DNA of 64,000 bases from Acetobacterium wieringae (GCF_026646375.1 NZ_JAIPPU010000001.1:310001-374000); one strand, 5' to 3'. Positions 42,139 through 51,698 are shown, counted from the stretch's first letter. Translations and numbers: made by a program. Notes: generated by a model from the sequence alone, not told the origin.

Positions 42139-43902
42139 ATGAGAATTAACCACAATATCATGGCAATCAACAATTATCGGCAATTAACCAATAATACTAA
42201 CCAGGCGGGTAAATCTCTGGAGAAATTATCTTCCGGACAGAAAATTAACCGGGCCGGGGATAACGCTGCCGGACTGGCGATTTCCGAGAAAATGCGCGGC
42301 CAGATCCGGGGGCTGGATCAGGCTGGCGCCAATGCCCAGGACGGCATTTCCCTGATCAAAACGGCTGAAGGGGCTTTGAGTGAAACTCATTCGTTGGTAC
42401 AGCGGATTCGGGAATTATCCGTTCAGGCAGCCAATGACACCAATGTGGCAGTCGACCGGGAAGCGATTCAGAGCGAGATTGATCAATTGACCAAAGAGGT
42501 CGATCGGATTGGCAATACCACCGAATTCAATACTAAAAAGCTATTAAACCAGGGCAACGCCTCTGTCAGTGTCGCTGATCAGCAGAACCTGATGTCTAGC
42601 CTGAAAAAGTGGTGGCTGGATGAAGCCGAACAGCTGGTCTTTGACAGTTACGGGATCTCTGCCAGCGGGATTAATATGACGGTGGAATTTGTTAATGATT
42701 CTTCCAGTTCTTACGCGGCGATGGTTGAAGCAGGCTATGCCGCAACTGGCGGTGATGCCCATGGTGATCCTAATATCACCGGAAAAGCCGCCACCGATCT
42801 GAATTTAAAAATCAATCTAGCTTATGCCCAGCCCACCGATACCATGGATGGTGGTACTTATTACCAGTATGTGGACCGGGTCATTGCTCATGAAATTACC
42901 CATGCGGTGATGGCCTCGACGATGAATATGGGTGATTTGTCCAGCTGGTTTATTGAAGGGGTGGCAGAATTTACCCACGGTGGCGATGACCGGCTAAAAA
43001 GCAGTATTACAGCCCTTGGTGGCGGCGATAACGATGCCGGGGTGGCGGCTGTTGTCAGCCAAATAACTGCGGGTCGCTTTGAGGATTGGGGCGCCGGGAA
43101 TAGCCATGACTATTCTGCGGCCTATCTGGCGGTCCGGTATCTGGATAAGGCAACGGGTGGTGATGTGGATGCGATTCTTCAGTACTTGGCTACTCCTGCC
43201 AACGCCACAAAAAATTTAGATGATGCGTTGGCGAATGAAGGAACGTTTGCAAATACAGCAGCTTGGCTAAATTCATTTAAAAGTGATGTAACAAATATGG
43301 CGACATTGCTTTCAGAGACAGGTGTTGTTTTAAATTTCGGTTCGGCCGAAACCGATACAGGGTCGGCGACAGGTCTTGACGCAGCTGGCGGCGCTGCCGA
43401 AACCGCCGAGTCGATTATGCCGGAAGCCGCCGGTGCCGGTGCGGCCGAAGTCGATCAGCCGATGTCTGGTTTTAATATCATCTGGCCGGATCTCACCGAT
43501 TCGGCGGCCCAATCGTTCACGATTCAAGTCGGTGCCAATACCGGCCAGAGTATGGCGGTCTCGACCAGTGATATGCGGGCTTCCGCCCTGGGGATTGATG
43601 CGCTGGATGTCTCGTCCTACTCAAAAGCGAACGATGCAATTGCGGCCTGTGATTCGGCGATCAGCATGGTCTCTGCGGAGCGTTCCCGTTTGGGGGCGTA
43701 CCAGAACCGCCTGGAACATACGATAAAAAATCTGCAGACGTCCTCGGAAAACTTGACCTCATCGGAATCCCGGATTCGGGATGTCGATATGGCTCGGGAA
43801 ATGATGGCCTTTACCAAAAATAATATTCTTTCTCAGGCAGCCCAGGCGATGCTCTCCCAGGCCAATCAGCAGCCCCAGGGGGTCTTGCAGCTACTGGCTT
43901 AA
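42139..43902 (+). CDS. Flagellinolysin: flagellin with a zinc-metallopeptidase insert
   Basis: A 587-residue flagellin. Residues 1-140 are a standard N-terminal D0/D1 (MRINHNIMAINNYRQL; KLSSGQKINRAGDNAAGLAISE). Residues about 475-587 are the C-terminal D1/D0. The variable region holds a gluzincin-like peptidase: H251-E-I-T-H255 and WFIEGVAEF, giving E273 or E277 as third ligand. This matches flagellinolysins, described as proteolytic flagellins on filaments. The ribosome site AAGGAGGTG is strong. No other flagellar gene lies in the window. Confidence 0.93.
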   Translation: MRINHNIMAINNYRQLTNNTNQAGKSLEKLSSGQKINRAGDNAAGLAISEKMRGQIRGLDQAGANAQDGISLIKTAEGALSETHSLVQRIRELSVQAANDTNVAVDREAIQSEIDQLTKEVDRIGNTTEFNTKKLLNQGNASVSVADQQNLMSSLKKWWLDEAEQLVFDSYGISASGINMTVEFVNDSSSSYAAMVEAGYAATGGDAHGDPNITGKAATDLNLKINLAYAQPTDTMDGGTYYQYVDRVIAHEITHAVMASTMNMGDLSSWFIEGVAEFTHGGDDRLKSSITALGGGDNDAGVAAVVSQITAGRFEDWGAGNSHDYSAAYLAVRYLDKATGGDVDAILQYLATPANATKNLDDALANEGTFANTAAWLNSFKSDVTNMATLLSETGVVLNFGSAETDTGSATGLDAAGGAAETAESIMPEAAGAGAAEVDQPMSGFNIIWPDLTDSAAQSFTIQVGANTGQSMAVSTSDMRASALGIDALDVSSYSKANDAIAACDSAISMVSAERSRLGAYQNRLEHTIKNLQTSSENLTSSESRIRDVDMAREMMAFTKNNILSQAAQAMLSQANQQPQGVLQLLA

Positions 43903-43934
43903 GCGGTGAATGAGTTGTAGGTAAATGCAAAACT

Positions 43935-44169
43935 GCTGTGAGCTTTGCGCCCACTTTCGCACGAAACAATTTTTTACACTAGGGCGAACAACATTTTCTT
44001 GTGCTGTTCGCCTACACGTTACACAATTGTTTTCGCGAAGGCAACGAGCCAATCACAAGCTTGCTTGTAGTTGGCGACTGCCCGCGAACAATAAGAAATT
44101 CGCATCGCGATTTCTTATTGTTGTGGAAACTGCACTCAAAGCAAGCATTGTTCGAGTATTTTTCATTTC
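43935..44169 (-). repeat. 230-bp hairpin-rich element, copy 1 (rearranged)
   Basis: Shares terminal inverted repeats, stem-loop modules and the conserved centre GAGCCAATCACAAGC with copies at 49893 and 52830. Here the two ends are swapped, and the first stem-loop is inverted, while the centre keeps the same orientation as in the other copies. It has no credible coding sequence and ends 38 bp before the next start codon. Confidence 0.85.
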
Positions 44170-44207
44170 TCAATTACCTTAATAATTTGAAACAGGAGGC
44201 GATAAAA

Positions 44208-44528
44208 TTGGGCAGACAGTTTAAAGCCCGGTGCAATCAGTGTCAGACCGAATTTGACGTCCGGGAAGGCGGCGGTTTATATTTCGAATTGCTACACTGC
44301 GACAGCTGTGGGGCAGAAAAGGCGGTCCGTCAGGAAGAAATTCAGGAAAAGATAAACGATCAGGATCCGACCCTAACCTATCAACAGAAGGTCGAGGCCA
44401 TTGCCGGCAGCTGTGAGGACGGCCACTACCGTTTTAGCGCCAAGGCCCGCTGTCCCAATTGTCATTCCGATGATTATAGCCCTGCAGTTGACGCCAATGG
44501 GCAGGTTCGAATGGCCTTTTATGATTAG
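44208..44528 (+). CDS. Small zinc-ribbon protein, 106 aa
   Basis: The protein has CxxC knuckles at about residues 9-12 (CNQC), 31-34 (CDSC) and 85-88 (CPNC), enough for one complete zinc ribbon and one half. The middle is charged (AVRQEEIQEKINDQDP). I choose the TTG at 44208 because AGGAGG lies eight bases upstream; the longer reading to 44001 would run into the repeat element. The function is unknown; the resemblance is to small nucleic-acid or protein-binding ribbons. Confidence 0.7.
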   Translation: MGRQFKARCNQCQTEFDVREGGGLYFELLHCDSCGAEKAVRQEEIQEKINDQDPTLTYQQKVEAIAGSCEDGHYRFSAKARCPNCHSDDYSPAVDANGQVRMAFYD

Positions 44529-44540
44529 ACAGTAACAATT

Positions 44541-44590
44541 AAAAACCCCAGGTTTAACGACTTATTAGTGTCGTGAAAACCTGGGGTTTT
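44541..44590. terminator. Bidirectional terminator
   Basis: AAAACCCCAGGTTT and AAACCTGGGGTTTT with an inner ACGAC/GTCGT hairpin, between convergent genes. Confidence 0.92.
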
Positions 44591-44612
44591 GCTGCGAAAA
44601 ATATAAAGCAGG

Positions 44613-45506
44613 CTATTTTTCAAACTGCGGATAATACCCTAAAAACTGAAAATACTCGGCCTTTTCCTCAATAATCGGCAGCAGGTTGACCAGAGTGTTT
44701 TGGGAGATATTGCCGGTAAAATCGACAAAAAACAGGTATTCCCAGTTTTCTTTTAACAGCGGCCGGGATTCGATCTTGCACAGGTTGAGTGAAAACACCG
44801 AAAAAATTCCGATGATTTCATAGAGCGCCCCGGGACGATGGGGCAGATGGAAAGCAATGCTGACCCGGGTGGGGTTTTCAAACAGTTCAATCTGTCGGGA
44901 AATAATCACAAACCGGGTGACGTTGGTCTGGGAAAAGTTGATATTTTCCGCCAGAATTTCCAGATTATAGATTTCCCCGGCCCGTTTACTGGCAATGGCC
45001 GCCATGGTCGGATCGTTCTGGCTGGCCACGTACTCAGCGGCGATGGCGGTGTTAAAGTAGGGAATGCATTTCCAGTGGGGATAATCTTTTAAAAATTCTT
45101 CGGATTGGGAAAATCCCTGAGGGTGGGAATACACTTCGCAAATGCTCTCCAGAGAGGCGCCTTTTGGGGCCAGCAGACAGTGGCGGGCCTTGATTTCCTG
45201 CTCACCGACGATATAATACTGGTAGCGGGACAACAGGTCATAAACCGCCGCAATCGAGCCGGTGGATGAGTTTTCAATTGGCAGCACGCCGTAATCAATG
45301 GAACCCTGGCTCAGAGCCACAAACACATCCTCGAAGGTTTTGTAAGCAAACAGTTCACAGTCGTGCTTAAAAAAAGCCAGGCTGGCTTCTTCACCATAAG
45401 AACCCTGGGTGCCGGCATATGCCACCCGCGGTTCTTTTTTTAAGGATTGGGGATAGATCGCGAAGGCCTGATTTAATGCAGCAACGGGATTCGTTTGAGC
45501 CTGCAT
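44613..45506 (-). CDS. pheA: Prephenate dehydratase
   Basis: A 297-residue enzyme turning prephenate to phenylpyruvate for phenylalanine synthesis. The catalytic domain (about 25-205) has VAYAGTQGSYGEEA, GVLPIENSSTGSI and the TRF motif in NVTRFVIIS. The C-terminal ACT domain (about 215-295) has SIAFHLPHRPGALYEI and KIESRPL, which bind phenylalanine for feedback control. No chorismate mutase domain is fused. It begins one base after the stop of the LUD gene, so the two are cotranscribed. Confidence 0.95.
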   Translation of the reverse strand: MQAQTNPVAALNQAFAIYPQSLKKEPRVAYAGTQGSYGEEASLAFFKHDCELFAYKTFEDVFVALSQGSIDYGVLPIENSSTGSIAAVYDLLSRYQYYIVGEQEIKARHCLLAPKGASLESICEVYSHPQGFSQSEEFLKDYPHWKCIPYFNTAIAAEYVASQNDPTMAAIASKRAGEIYNLEILAENINFSQTNVTRFVIISRQIELFENPTRVSIAFHLPHRPGALYEIIGIFSVFSLNLCKIESRPLLKENWEYLFFVDFTGNISQNTLVNLLPIIEEKAEYFQFLGYYPQFEK

Positions 45507-45507
45507 C

Positions 45508-46143
45508 TCAGTAGCCCAGATTCTGGCCTACCAGAATCACCTTGATCCGGCCGGGAGTCCGGCTGTGACGGGTGGTCACGATATTGACACACATACAGTC
45601 ATCACTATGGCAATCGGCGCAGTTACCGGTTTCATAACAGGGGGTTTTGGCATTTAAGCGAATAGCGTTGACCGGTGCCGCTACATTCTGGGCCCGATAA
45701 ATGGCGGCATCGACATTGGCGACCACCTTATTGATCCCGGCGATGACAATTACCTGCTCTGGGCCAAAACACATCAGAGCAACCCGGTTGCTGAGTCCAT
45801 CAACATTGACCAGTTCGCCATCCATGGTGATGGCATTGGTACCGGTCAGAAAGGTATGGGCCAGCACACCTTGGGCGACCACCTCTCTTTTTTCCTGGTG
45901 GGTTTTAGCCAGGCTGCGATCTATATAGTGATAGTTGCCATTTTTAACAGCATCAAGCAAGCCAATTTCCTTGATTGATTCGGAACCGCCATGGGTAACA
46001 CTGGCACCTTCGGGAATCAGTGACAGAGCCAACTCCAGGGCCTCACTGGCAGTTGAGCAAAAATAGCCTTCAAAATTTCGTTTTTCAAGTTTTTTAATTA
46101 AAGATTTACTGAGATTTCGATAATTCTCTTCCTTATAACCCAA
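45508..46143 (-). CDS. LUD-domain (DUF162, LutC/YkgG-like) protein
   Basis: A 211-residue LUD protein. Typical stretches are VTHGGSESIKEIGLLD, AHTFLTGTNAITMDGELVNVDG and GPEQVIVIAGINKVV. A cysteine-rich segment (CYETGNCADCHSDDCMC) near residue 175 may bind a metal or cluster. LutC forms part of an iron-sulfur lactate oxidation complex in Bacillus, but no LutA/LutB lies here. The start is TTG at 46143, seven bases after GGAGG; the longer reading has a hydrophobic false N terminus. Confidence 0.85.
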   Translation of the reverse strand: MGYKEENYRNLSKSLIKKLEKRNFEGYFCSTASEALELALSLIPEGASVTHGGSESIKEIGLLDAVKNGNYHYIDRSLAKTHQEKREVVAQGVLAHTFLTGTNAITMDGELVNVDGLSNRVALMCFGPEQVIVIAGINKVVANVDAAIYRAQNVAAPVNAIRLNAKTPCYETGNCADCHSDDCMCVNIVTTRHSRTPGRIKVILVGQNLGY

Positions 46144-46265
46144 AATATTACCTCCAGAGATAAGAATAATCTTATTATAATCCAAAGCTAATAAAAAAAC
46201 AAAATTTATTACCAAAATGGGGTATAATATTAGAAAAACATGCAATCGCAGAAGAGGAGGACGTC

Positions 46266-47000
46266 ATGCATAAGTATAAAGGAATTATTTTTGATTTAGA
46301 CGGTACCCTGGTCAATTCACTGGAGGATTTGATCGATTCGGTTAATGGGATTATGAAATATTATCAATTTCCCACTCACTCCTATGAAGTGGGAAAACAA
46401 TTTATTGGCAGAGGGCTTAGAAATTTAACCCGGGATGCCTTGCCGGAAAAGTATCGGGATGATGAAGCCTTTGTTGACAAATTGACGGAGATGGTGCGAT
46501 CGGAGTATTCCGCCAACTATCTTAAAAAAACCAAACCCTATCCAGGGATTACTAAACTGCTTGATTATCTTAAGGCCAATGAGATTCCCTGGGCTGTTTG
46601 TACCAATAAGCCTGATCTTGAGGCCAAAACACTGGTTAAAGCCCTGCTTGGGGAGTATGACTATGTGGATGTCCGGGGTTTTACCAAAGATGCCCTGCGC
46701 AAACCCAATCCGGAGGTGTCGCTGGAGTTGGTAGCCAAAATGAGGCTGACTCCCCAGCAATGTCTCTACGTCGGTGATTCCACGGTCGATTATGAAACGG
46801 CGATCAGAGCCGAAATGTTGCCGGTGTTATGCACATGGGGCTTTGAATCCTTTGAAGTACTGACTAAGCTGGAAGATGCTATCTGGCTCCATAACCCGAT
46901 GCGGATTGTCGATGCCCTGCGTTATGGCCGGGAAATGTATGCGGTATTTAATGAACACCCGGATCCCAACCCGGATGCACAAAAGAAAAAACATCGTTAA
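46266..47000 (+). CDS. gph: HAD-family phosphatase (phosphoglycolate phosphatase-like)
   Basis: A 244-residue HAD hydrolase with all four motifs: DLDGTLVNS near residue 10, CTNKPD (motif II), the lysine in LRKPNPE (motif III) and GDSTVDYETA (motif IV). The helical cap lies at about 20-85, as in Gph. It would hydrolyse a small phosphorylated metabolite; the substrate is uncertain. The ATG follows GAGGAGG. Confidence 0.88.
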   Translation: MHKYKGIIFDLDGTLVNSLEDLIDSVNGIMKYYQFPTHSYEVGKQFIGRGLRNLTRDALPEKYRDDEAFVDKLTEMVRSEYSANYLKKTKPYPGITKLLDYLKANEIPWAVCTNKPDLEAKTLVKALLGEYDYVDVRGFTKDALRKPNPEVSLELVAKMRLTPQQCLYVGDSTVDYETAIRAEMLPVLCTWGFESFEVLTKLEDAIWLHNPMRIVDALRYGREMYAVFNEHPDPNPDAQKKKHR

Positions 47001-47026
47001 CGTCCGGGAAAAAATTCTGCAATGAA

Positions 47027-47102
47027 AATATGTAAACGTTAAACAATATGTAAACGAAAATCAGATTTACATATTGACAATAAAACCAGGTCTTGTTATA
47101 AT
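47027..47102 (+). promoter_or_regulatory. veg promoter with three-part operator
   Basis: Perfect consensus TTGACA (47074-47079), 17 bp, TATAAT (47097-47102). Upstream AATATGTAAACG occurs at 47027-47038 and again at 47045-47056, with the inverted form TTTACATATT at 47066-47075 overlapping the -35 box. A second extended -10 (TGGTATACT) lies at about 47130. Confidence 0.7.
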
Positions 47103-47170
47103 AAAAAATTTTACTTTTCCTTAAATCTGTGGTATACTAACGTAGAGAAAACCACAGAGAGGTGAAGTTC

Positions 47171-47443
47171 ATGCCAAAAGCTACGATTATGGACATTAGA
47201 CGCGAGGTGGAAAATTATCTGGGCAGACGAGTCAAACTTGAAGCACATAAAAGCAAGAAAAAACTCTACCAAAAAGAAGGGATAATTGAAAGCACTTATC
47301 CCAGTATTTTTACCGTCCGGGTTCAAGAAGATCAACGGAAAGAACAGAAATTATCATTTAGTTATTCCGATCTCTTAACTCAAAGTGTAAAAATTGTATT
47401 ACTAGATGAGAATGAAGCGGATGGGGCACTGTTGGTTTCATAA
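47171..47443 (+). CDS. veg: Veg-like protein (DUF1021)
   Basis: A 90-residue protein of the Firmicute Veg family (IMDIRREVENYLGRRVKLEAHKSKKK...), a small beta-barrel-like protein. In Bacillus subtilis Veg stimulates biofilm genes. I choose the ATG at 47171 with GAGAGGTG upstream rather than the one at 47162. The promoter is perfect consensus, as is also known for the very strong B. subtilis veg promoter. Confidence 0.93.
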   Translation: MPKATIMDIRREVENYLGRRVKLEAHKSKKKLYQKEGIIESTYPSIFTVRVQEDQRKEQKLSFSYSDLLTQSVKIVLLDENEADGALLVS

Positions 47444-47468
47444 CGACAAGATAAACGATTCACATAAA

Positions 47469-47495
47469 GGGAAGAACTCCGGTTCTTCTTTTTTT
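47469..47495 (+). terminator. Terminator after veg
   Basis: GAAGAAC (47471-47477) pairs with GTTCTTC (47482-47488) and is followed by seven T. Confidence 0.88.
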
Positions 47496-47581
47496 GTTGC
47501 AACAATCTTGCGTAATTATAGTAGGCTTTTTATGAAACCGATGGTATAATAACCGGGTATTGAAAATTTTGGAGATAAAAA

Positions 47582-48814
47582 ATGAATGATAAGAACCTGA
47601 AAATCGAATCAGAAATTGGTAAACTCAAAAAGGTGTTGCTCCACCGGCCAGGCAAGGAACTGGAACGGATTGTCCCGGATTCACTAAAAGAACTATTATT
47701 TGAAGATATCCCCTGGCTAAAGCGGATGCAGGAGGAGCACGATGCGTTTGCGGCGATCCTTGGAAAACGGGGAGCTGAGGTGTTCTATGTCGAGGATCTG
47801 CTTAAAGATATTTTAAGAAATACCGCCGTCCGGGAGAATATCATTGAAGAGGTGATTGATAAGAACCCCTCATCGGGAAACTATATCGATGGCTTTTTAC
47901 ATGAATACCTGATGTCGCTGGACAGCAATGCTCTGGGCGATGCTCTGATTGCGGGAGTGCTGCAAAAGCAGCTCGATCACCTGGAACGGCATCTGGTCTT
48001 GACCGACTATTTAAAAGGTCCGGAACCGTATGCTTTTTACTTAAATCCGCTGCCGAATCTATATTTTATGCGGGATCCGGCGGTGACGATTCATGACGGG
48101 ATGGTGATTTCAGCCATGGCCACTCGCACCCGCAAACGGGAAAGTCGCTATCTGGCGGCGATTTATGAACATCACCCGCTGTTTAAAAACTGTAACAATA
48201 AAACTTTTTACCAGGATACCAACTTCTTTTCGGTGGAAGGCGGCGACATCCTGATTTTAAGCCCGACAGTAGTGGCGGTGGGCTGCAGTGAGCGCACCGA
48301 GGTTCAGGGGGTGGAAGAACTGGCCAAAAACTTGTTTGCTGCTGAACTTGGCATCGAACAGGTGTTGGCGGTAAAAATCCCCAGTAACCGAGCTTTTATG
48401 CACCTGGATACCGTTTTTACGATGGTGGACGTTGATAAATTCATTGTTTACCCGGGGATTCTGGAGCAGGTGGAAACCGTGATTATGACGCCGGGAAAAG
48501 GGGACTATCTCAATTACCAAAAGCTTGACAGTCTTAAAGAAGCCCTGAAAACAGTGCTTGGCTTGCCAACCATTAACCTGATTGAAAGTGGTGGTGGTAA
48601 CCCGGTGGCAGCTGCCCGGGAACAATGGAACGACAGCACCAACACCCTGGCGATTGCCCCAGGGGTGATTGTTGCTTATGCCCGGAATGAGCGCTCCAAT
48701 GAGGTACTTACCCAAAATGGCATAGAAGTGATTGGCATCGAAGCCTCCGAGCTGGTTCGCGGCCGGGGCGGCCCCCGCTGCATGACCATGCCCTTGTATC
48801 GGGACGGGTTTTGA
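47582..48814 (+). CDS. arcA: Arginine deiminase
   Basis: A 410-residue guanidino-modifying enzyme: arginine to citrulline plus ammonia. Motifs: SEIGKLKKVLLHRPGKEL at the start, NLYFMRDPAV, FSVEGGDIL, MHLDTVF, and the catalytic C400 in RGGPRCMTMPL. It is the first step of the arginine deiminase pathway. An extended -10 (TGGTATAAT) stands about 30 bp ahead. arcB follows after 57 bp. Confidence 0.97.
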   Translation: MNDKNLKIESEIGKLKKVLLHRPGKELERIVPDSLKELLFEDIPWLKRMQEEHDAFAAILGKRGAEVFYVEDLLKDILRNTAVRENIIEEVIDKNPSSGNYIDGFLHEYLMSLDSNALGDALIAGVLQKQLDHLERHLVLTDYLKGPEPYAFYLNPLPNLYFMRDPAVTIHDGMVISAMATRTRKRESRYLAAIYEHHPLFKNCNNKTFYQDTNFFSVEGGDILILSPTVVAVGCSERTEVQGVEELAKNLFAAELGIEQVLAVKIPSNRAFMHLDTVFTMVDVDKFIVYPGILEQVETVIMTPGKGDYLNYQKLDSLKEALKTVLGLPTINLIESGGGNPVAAAREQWNDSTNTLAIAPGVIVAYARNERSNEVLTQNGIEVIGIEASELVRGRGGPRCMTMPLYRDGF

Positions 48815-48871
48815 TTTCGAAAAAAATGAATTTATAAAAAAGCTTAACAAGCGATAAACGGAGGAAACGTG

Positions 48872-49855
48872 ATGAATTTAAAAGGACGTCATTTATTGAC
48901 ATTAAAAGATTTTAGCCCGGCGGAGATCCAATATCTGATTGACTACGCAGCCGAACTCAAAGCCAAGAAAAAATCAGGAGTGGTCGGCGAGCTGCTCAAA
49001 GGCAAAAATATCGTGCTGATTTTTGAAAAAACCTCAACCCGGACCCGTTGCGCCTTTGAAGTTGCGGCTTTTGACGAAGGGGCCAATGTCACCTTTTTGA
49101 CTAATAGTCAGATGGGGAAAAAAGAATCGATTGAGGATACAGCCATTGTGTTGGGTCGCTTTTATGATGGTATTGAGTTCCGCGGCTTTGAACAAGAAAC
49201 AGTCGAAATGTTGGCTGAGCATTCCGGGGTACCAGTCTGGAACGGCTTAACCGATCTGGATCACCCGACTCAGGTATTGGCCGATATGCTGACCATTCAG
49301 GAAAATTTCGGCAGTGTTAAAGGCAAACGGCTGGTCTATGTTGGCGATGCCAGAAACAACATGGGCAACGCCCTGATGATCGGTTGTGCCAAACTGGGAA
49401 TGCATTTTGTGGCGGTAGCGCCCGAATCATTATTCCCGGAAGAGGCGTTGGTTGCTGAAATGAAGACCCTTTGTGAAACAACCGGTGGAACCATCACGCT
49501 GACGGCCGACATCAATGCTGGCGTCAAGGGAGCCGACGCCATCTATACTGACGTCTGGGTCTCAATGGGCGAAGAAGATCAGATGGCTGACCGGATCAAG
49601 CTGTTGTCGCCATACCAGGTTAACATGGAAATGATACGAGCAACGGGCAATGACGAGGTGATCTTCCTGCATTGTTTACCGGCCTTCCATGACCAGGAAA
49701 CATCGGTTGCCCGGGAAGTCAAGGAGAAATTCGGGCTGGATGAAATGGAAGTCACCGATGAAGTTTTCCGCAGTAAACATTCCAAGGTCTTTGATGAGGC
49801 CGAGAATCGGATGCATACGATCAAAGCCGTCATGTGCGCCTCTTTGGTTGGCTAA
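48872..49855 (+). CDS. arcB: Ornithine carbamoyltransferase
   Basis: A 327-residue enzyme, with carbamoyl-phosphate motif [10 protein letters not shown] near residue 54, [10 protein letters not shown], and HCLPAFHD near 268. Beside arcA it should work in the catabolic direction, citrulline to ornithine plus carbamoyl phosphate. Carbamate kinase (arcC) and the arginine/ornithine antiporter (arcD) are not here; a repeat element lies directly downstream. I start at ATG 48872 after GGAGG. Confidence 0.95.
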   Translation: MNLKGRHLLTLKDFSPAEIQYLIDYAAELKAKKKSGVVGELLKGKNIVLIFEKTSTRTRCAFEVAAFDEGANVTFLTNSQMGKKESIEDTAIVLGRFYDGIEFRGFEQETVEMLAEHSGVPVWNGLTDLDHPTQVLADMLTIQENFGSVKGKRLVYVGDARNNMGNALMIGCAKLGMHFVAVAPESLFPEEALVAEMKTLCETTGGTITLTADINAGVKGADAIYTDVWVSMGEEDQMADRIKLLSPYQVNMEMIRATGNDEVIFLHCLPAFHDQETSVAREVKEKFGLDEMEVTDEVFRSKHSKVFDEAENRMHTIKAVMCASLVG

Positions 49856-49892
49856 AATGCCGGTTTATTCAGCCAGTTTATTAGGTGGTTTC

Positions 49893-50122
49893 GAAATGAA
49901 AAAGCATCGAACAATGATGGCTTTGGGTGCAGTTTCCACAAACGATTTTGTAACGTGTAGGCGAACAGTACAAGAAAATGTTGTTCGCCCTATTGTAAAA
50001 ATTCGCGAATAAACGAGCCAATCACAAGCTTACTTGTAGTTGGCGACTGCCCGCGACCTCGAAGAAATCCGCATCGCGGTTTCTTCTGGTGTTTGTGCGA
50101 AACTGGGCCCAAAGCTCACGGC
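49893..50122 (+). repeat. 230-bp hairpin-rich element, copy 2
   Basis: Copy with the canonical order: left end, stem-loop 1 (TAGGCGAACA...TGTTCGCCCTA), centre GAGCCAATCACAAGC, stem-loop 2 (AAGAAATCCGC...GCGGTTTCTT), right end. The inner ends GCTTTGGG.GCAGTTTCC and the complement of the right arm are inverted repeats of about 26 nt. It lies between arcB and a phosphohexomutase gene, 48 bp before the start codon. Confidence 0.85.
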
Positions 50123-50170
50123 ATTTTTTCAATTACCTAAGGTAATTTATGACCAGGAGAATAACATTCA

Positions 50171-51655
50171 ATGGAAATTAAAGATATAAAAAAATTACAA
50201 AACGGTTCCGACGTCCGGGGGGTGGCCCTGGAGGGGATTCCCGGCGAGGAAGTGAATTTCACCCAGGACATGGCCATGAAAATTGCCTTTGCCTTTGCCA
50301 CTTGGCTTAAGCAAAAGCTGGGAAAAACCCCCTTAACCTTTGCCGTTGGCCGAGATAGTCGGCTGTCCGGGCCCCACATCGCCCAGGCAGTGGCACTGGG
50401 GCTTATTAGTAAGGGTAACCAGGTCTATCAATGCGGCATCAGTACCACCCCGGCGATGTTTATGACCACCCTTGATCCGGTTATCCAGGCCGATGGGGCC
50501 GTAATGGTCACTGCCAGTCATCTGCCCTTTAACCGCAATGGGCTGAAGTTTTTCACCAAAGACGGCGGTCTCAATAAAGAAGATATCACGGCGATTCTGA
50601 CGCTGGCCGAGACCATTGAGACCAGCTTTACCCCCGGTGGACAGGCCCGGGATTATGATTTTTTGCCCAGCTATTCAAAAAATATTCTAAACATCATTCG
50701 TGCCAAAACGGGCAGCGAGCAGCCCCTGGCAGGCGCCCGGATTGTGGTTGATGCGGGTAACGGTGCTGGCGGTTTTTTTGCCAGCCAGGTGCTAAAGCCG
50801 TTAGGGGCTGATACCACCGGCAGCCAGTATCTGGATCCTGACGGCCATTTTCCCAACCACGTGCCCAACCCCGAGGATGCCGTGGCGATTGAACACATCA
50901 CCAAAGCGGTTCGGGACAACCAGGCCGATCTGGGGATCATCTTTGATACCGATGTCGACCGGGCCGCGATTATTGATGAAAAAGGTAACGCCATCAATCG
51001 CAATGACTTTATCGCTTTTATGGCCAGTATGCTGTTATCCGACTATCCCGGTTCGACAATTGTTACCGACTCGATTACGTCAACCGGGTTAACCGAGTTT
51101 ATAGAAAATCATGGTGGGCACCATCATCGCTTTAAGCGGGGCTATAAAAACGTCATCAACGAGGCCATCCGCTTAAATAACGAGGGCATCGAGACCCACC
51201 TGGCCATGGAAACCAGTGGCCACGGCGCCATCAAGGAAAATTATTTTCTTGATGATGGGGCCTATCTGGTGACGATGGCGCTGATCAAGTTTGCGGAACT
51301 GTTTAAGGCTGGACAGCCGATTAGTTCGTTTCTGGCTGGTTTAAAAGAACCGGTGGAGGCTAAGGAAATCCGCTTAAAAATTACTGCTGATGATTTTAAA
51401 GCCTATGGCGAAAACGTGTTGACGGCGTTTGCCGCCTTCGCTGCCAGCCAACCCGGTTGGGCGGTGGTCAGTCCCAATTATGAAGGGGTACGGGTCAGCT
51501 GTGATGCCAGTGCCGGCAACGGCTGGTGTCTGCTGCGGATGTCCCTCCATGACCCGATTATGCCACTGAATATCGAATCCGATACAGAGGGTGGTACTGC
51601 GGTGATTGAGTCGGTATTGCAGGGCTTTCTGCAAAAATTTGAAGCCTTGGTTTAA
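50171..51655 (+). CDS. Phosphomannomutase/phosphoglucomutase family enzyme
   Basis: A 494-residue alpha-D-phosphohexomutase. The phosphoserine loop is TASHLPFNRNGLK (near residue 115; TASHNP in most relatives, here with Leu). The metal-binding loop is DTDVDRAAI, and the sugar-binding loop METSGHGAIKENY. It moves phosphate between C1 and C6 of a hexose, probably for cell-envelope sugars. The preceding AGGAG serves the ATG. It stands alone with a strong terminator. Confidence 0.9.
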   Translation: MEIKDIKKLQNGSDVRGVALEGIPGEEVNFTQDMAMKIAFAFATWLKQKLGKTPLTFAVGRDSRLSGPHIAQAVALGLISKGNQVYQCGISTTPAMFMTTLDPVIQADGAVMVTASHLPFNRNGLKFFTKDGGLNKEDITAILTLAETIETSFTPGGQARDYDFLPSYSKNILNIIRAKTGSEQPLAGARIVVDAGNGAGGFFASQVLKPLGADTTGSQYLDPDGHFPNHVPNPEDAVAIEHITKAVRDNQADLGIIFDTDVDRAAIIDEKGNAINRNDFIAFMASMLLSDYPGSTIVTDSITSTGLTEFIENHGGHHHRFKRGYKNVINEAIRLNNEGIETHLAMETSGHGAIKENYFLDDGAYLVTMALIKFAELFKAGQPISSFLAGLKEPVEAKEIRLKITADDFKAYGENVLTAFAAFAASQPGWAVVSPNYEGVRVSCDASAGNGWCLLRMSLHDPIMPLNIESDTEGGTAVIESVLQGFLQKFEALV

Positions 51656-51659
51656 AAAT

Positions 51660-51698
51660 AAAAAAAGCCGGATGGATTTGCCCATCCGGCTTTTTTTT
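51660..51698 (+). terminator. Terminator after the phosphohexomutase gene
   Basis: AAAGCCGGATGG and CCATCCGGCTTT form a strong stem, followed by eight T. It also lies past the minus-strand lctA gene. Confidence 0.92.

Noticed and set aside
44001-44207. N-terminal extension of the zinc-ribbon protein
   Set aside because: It reads through the repeat element; the TTG at 44208 has an AGGAGG site at good spacing.
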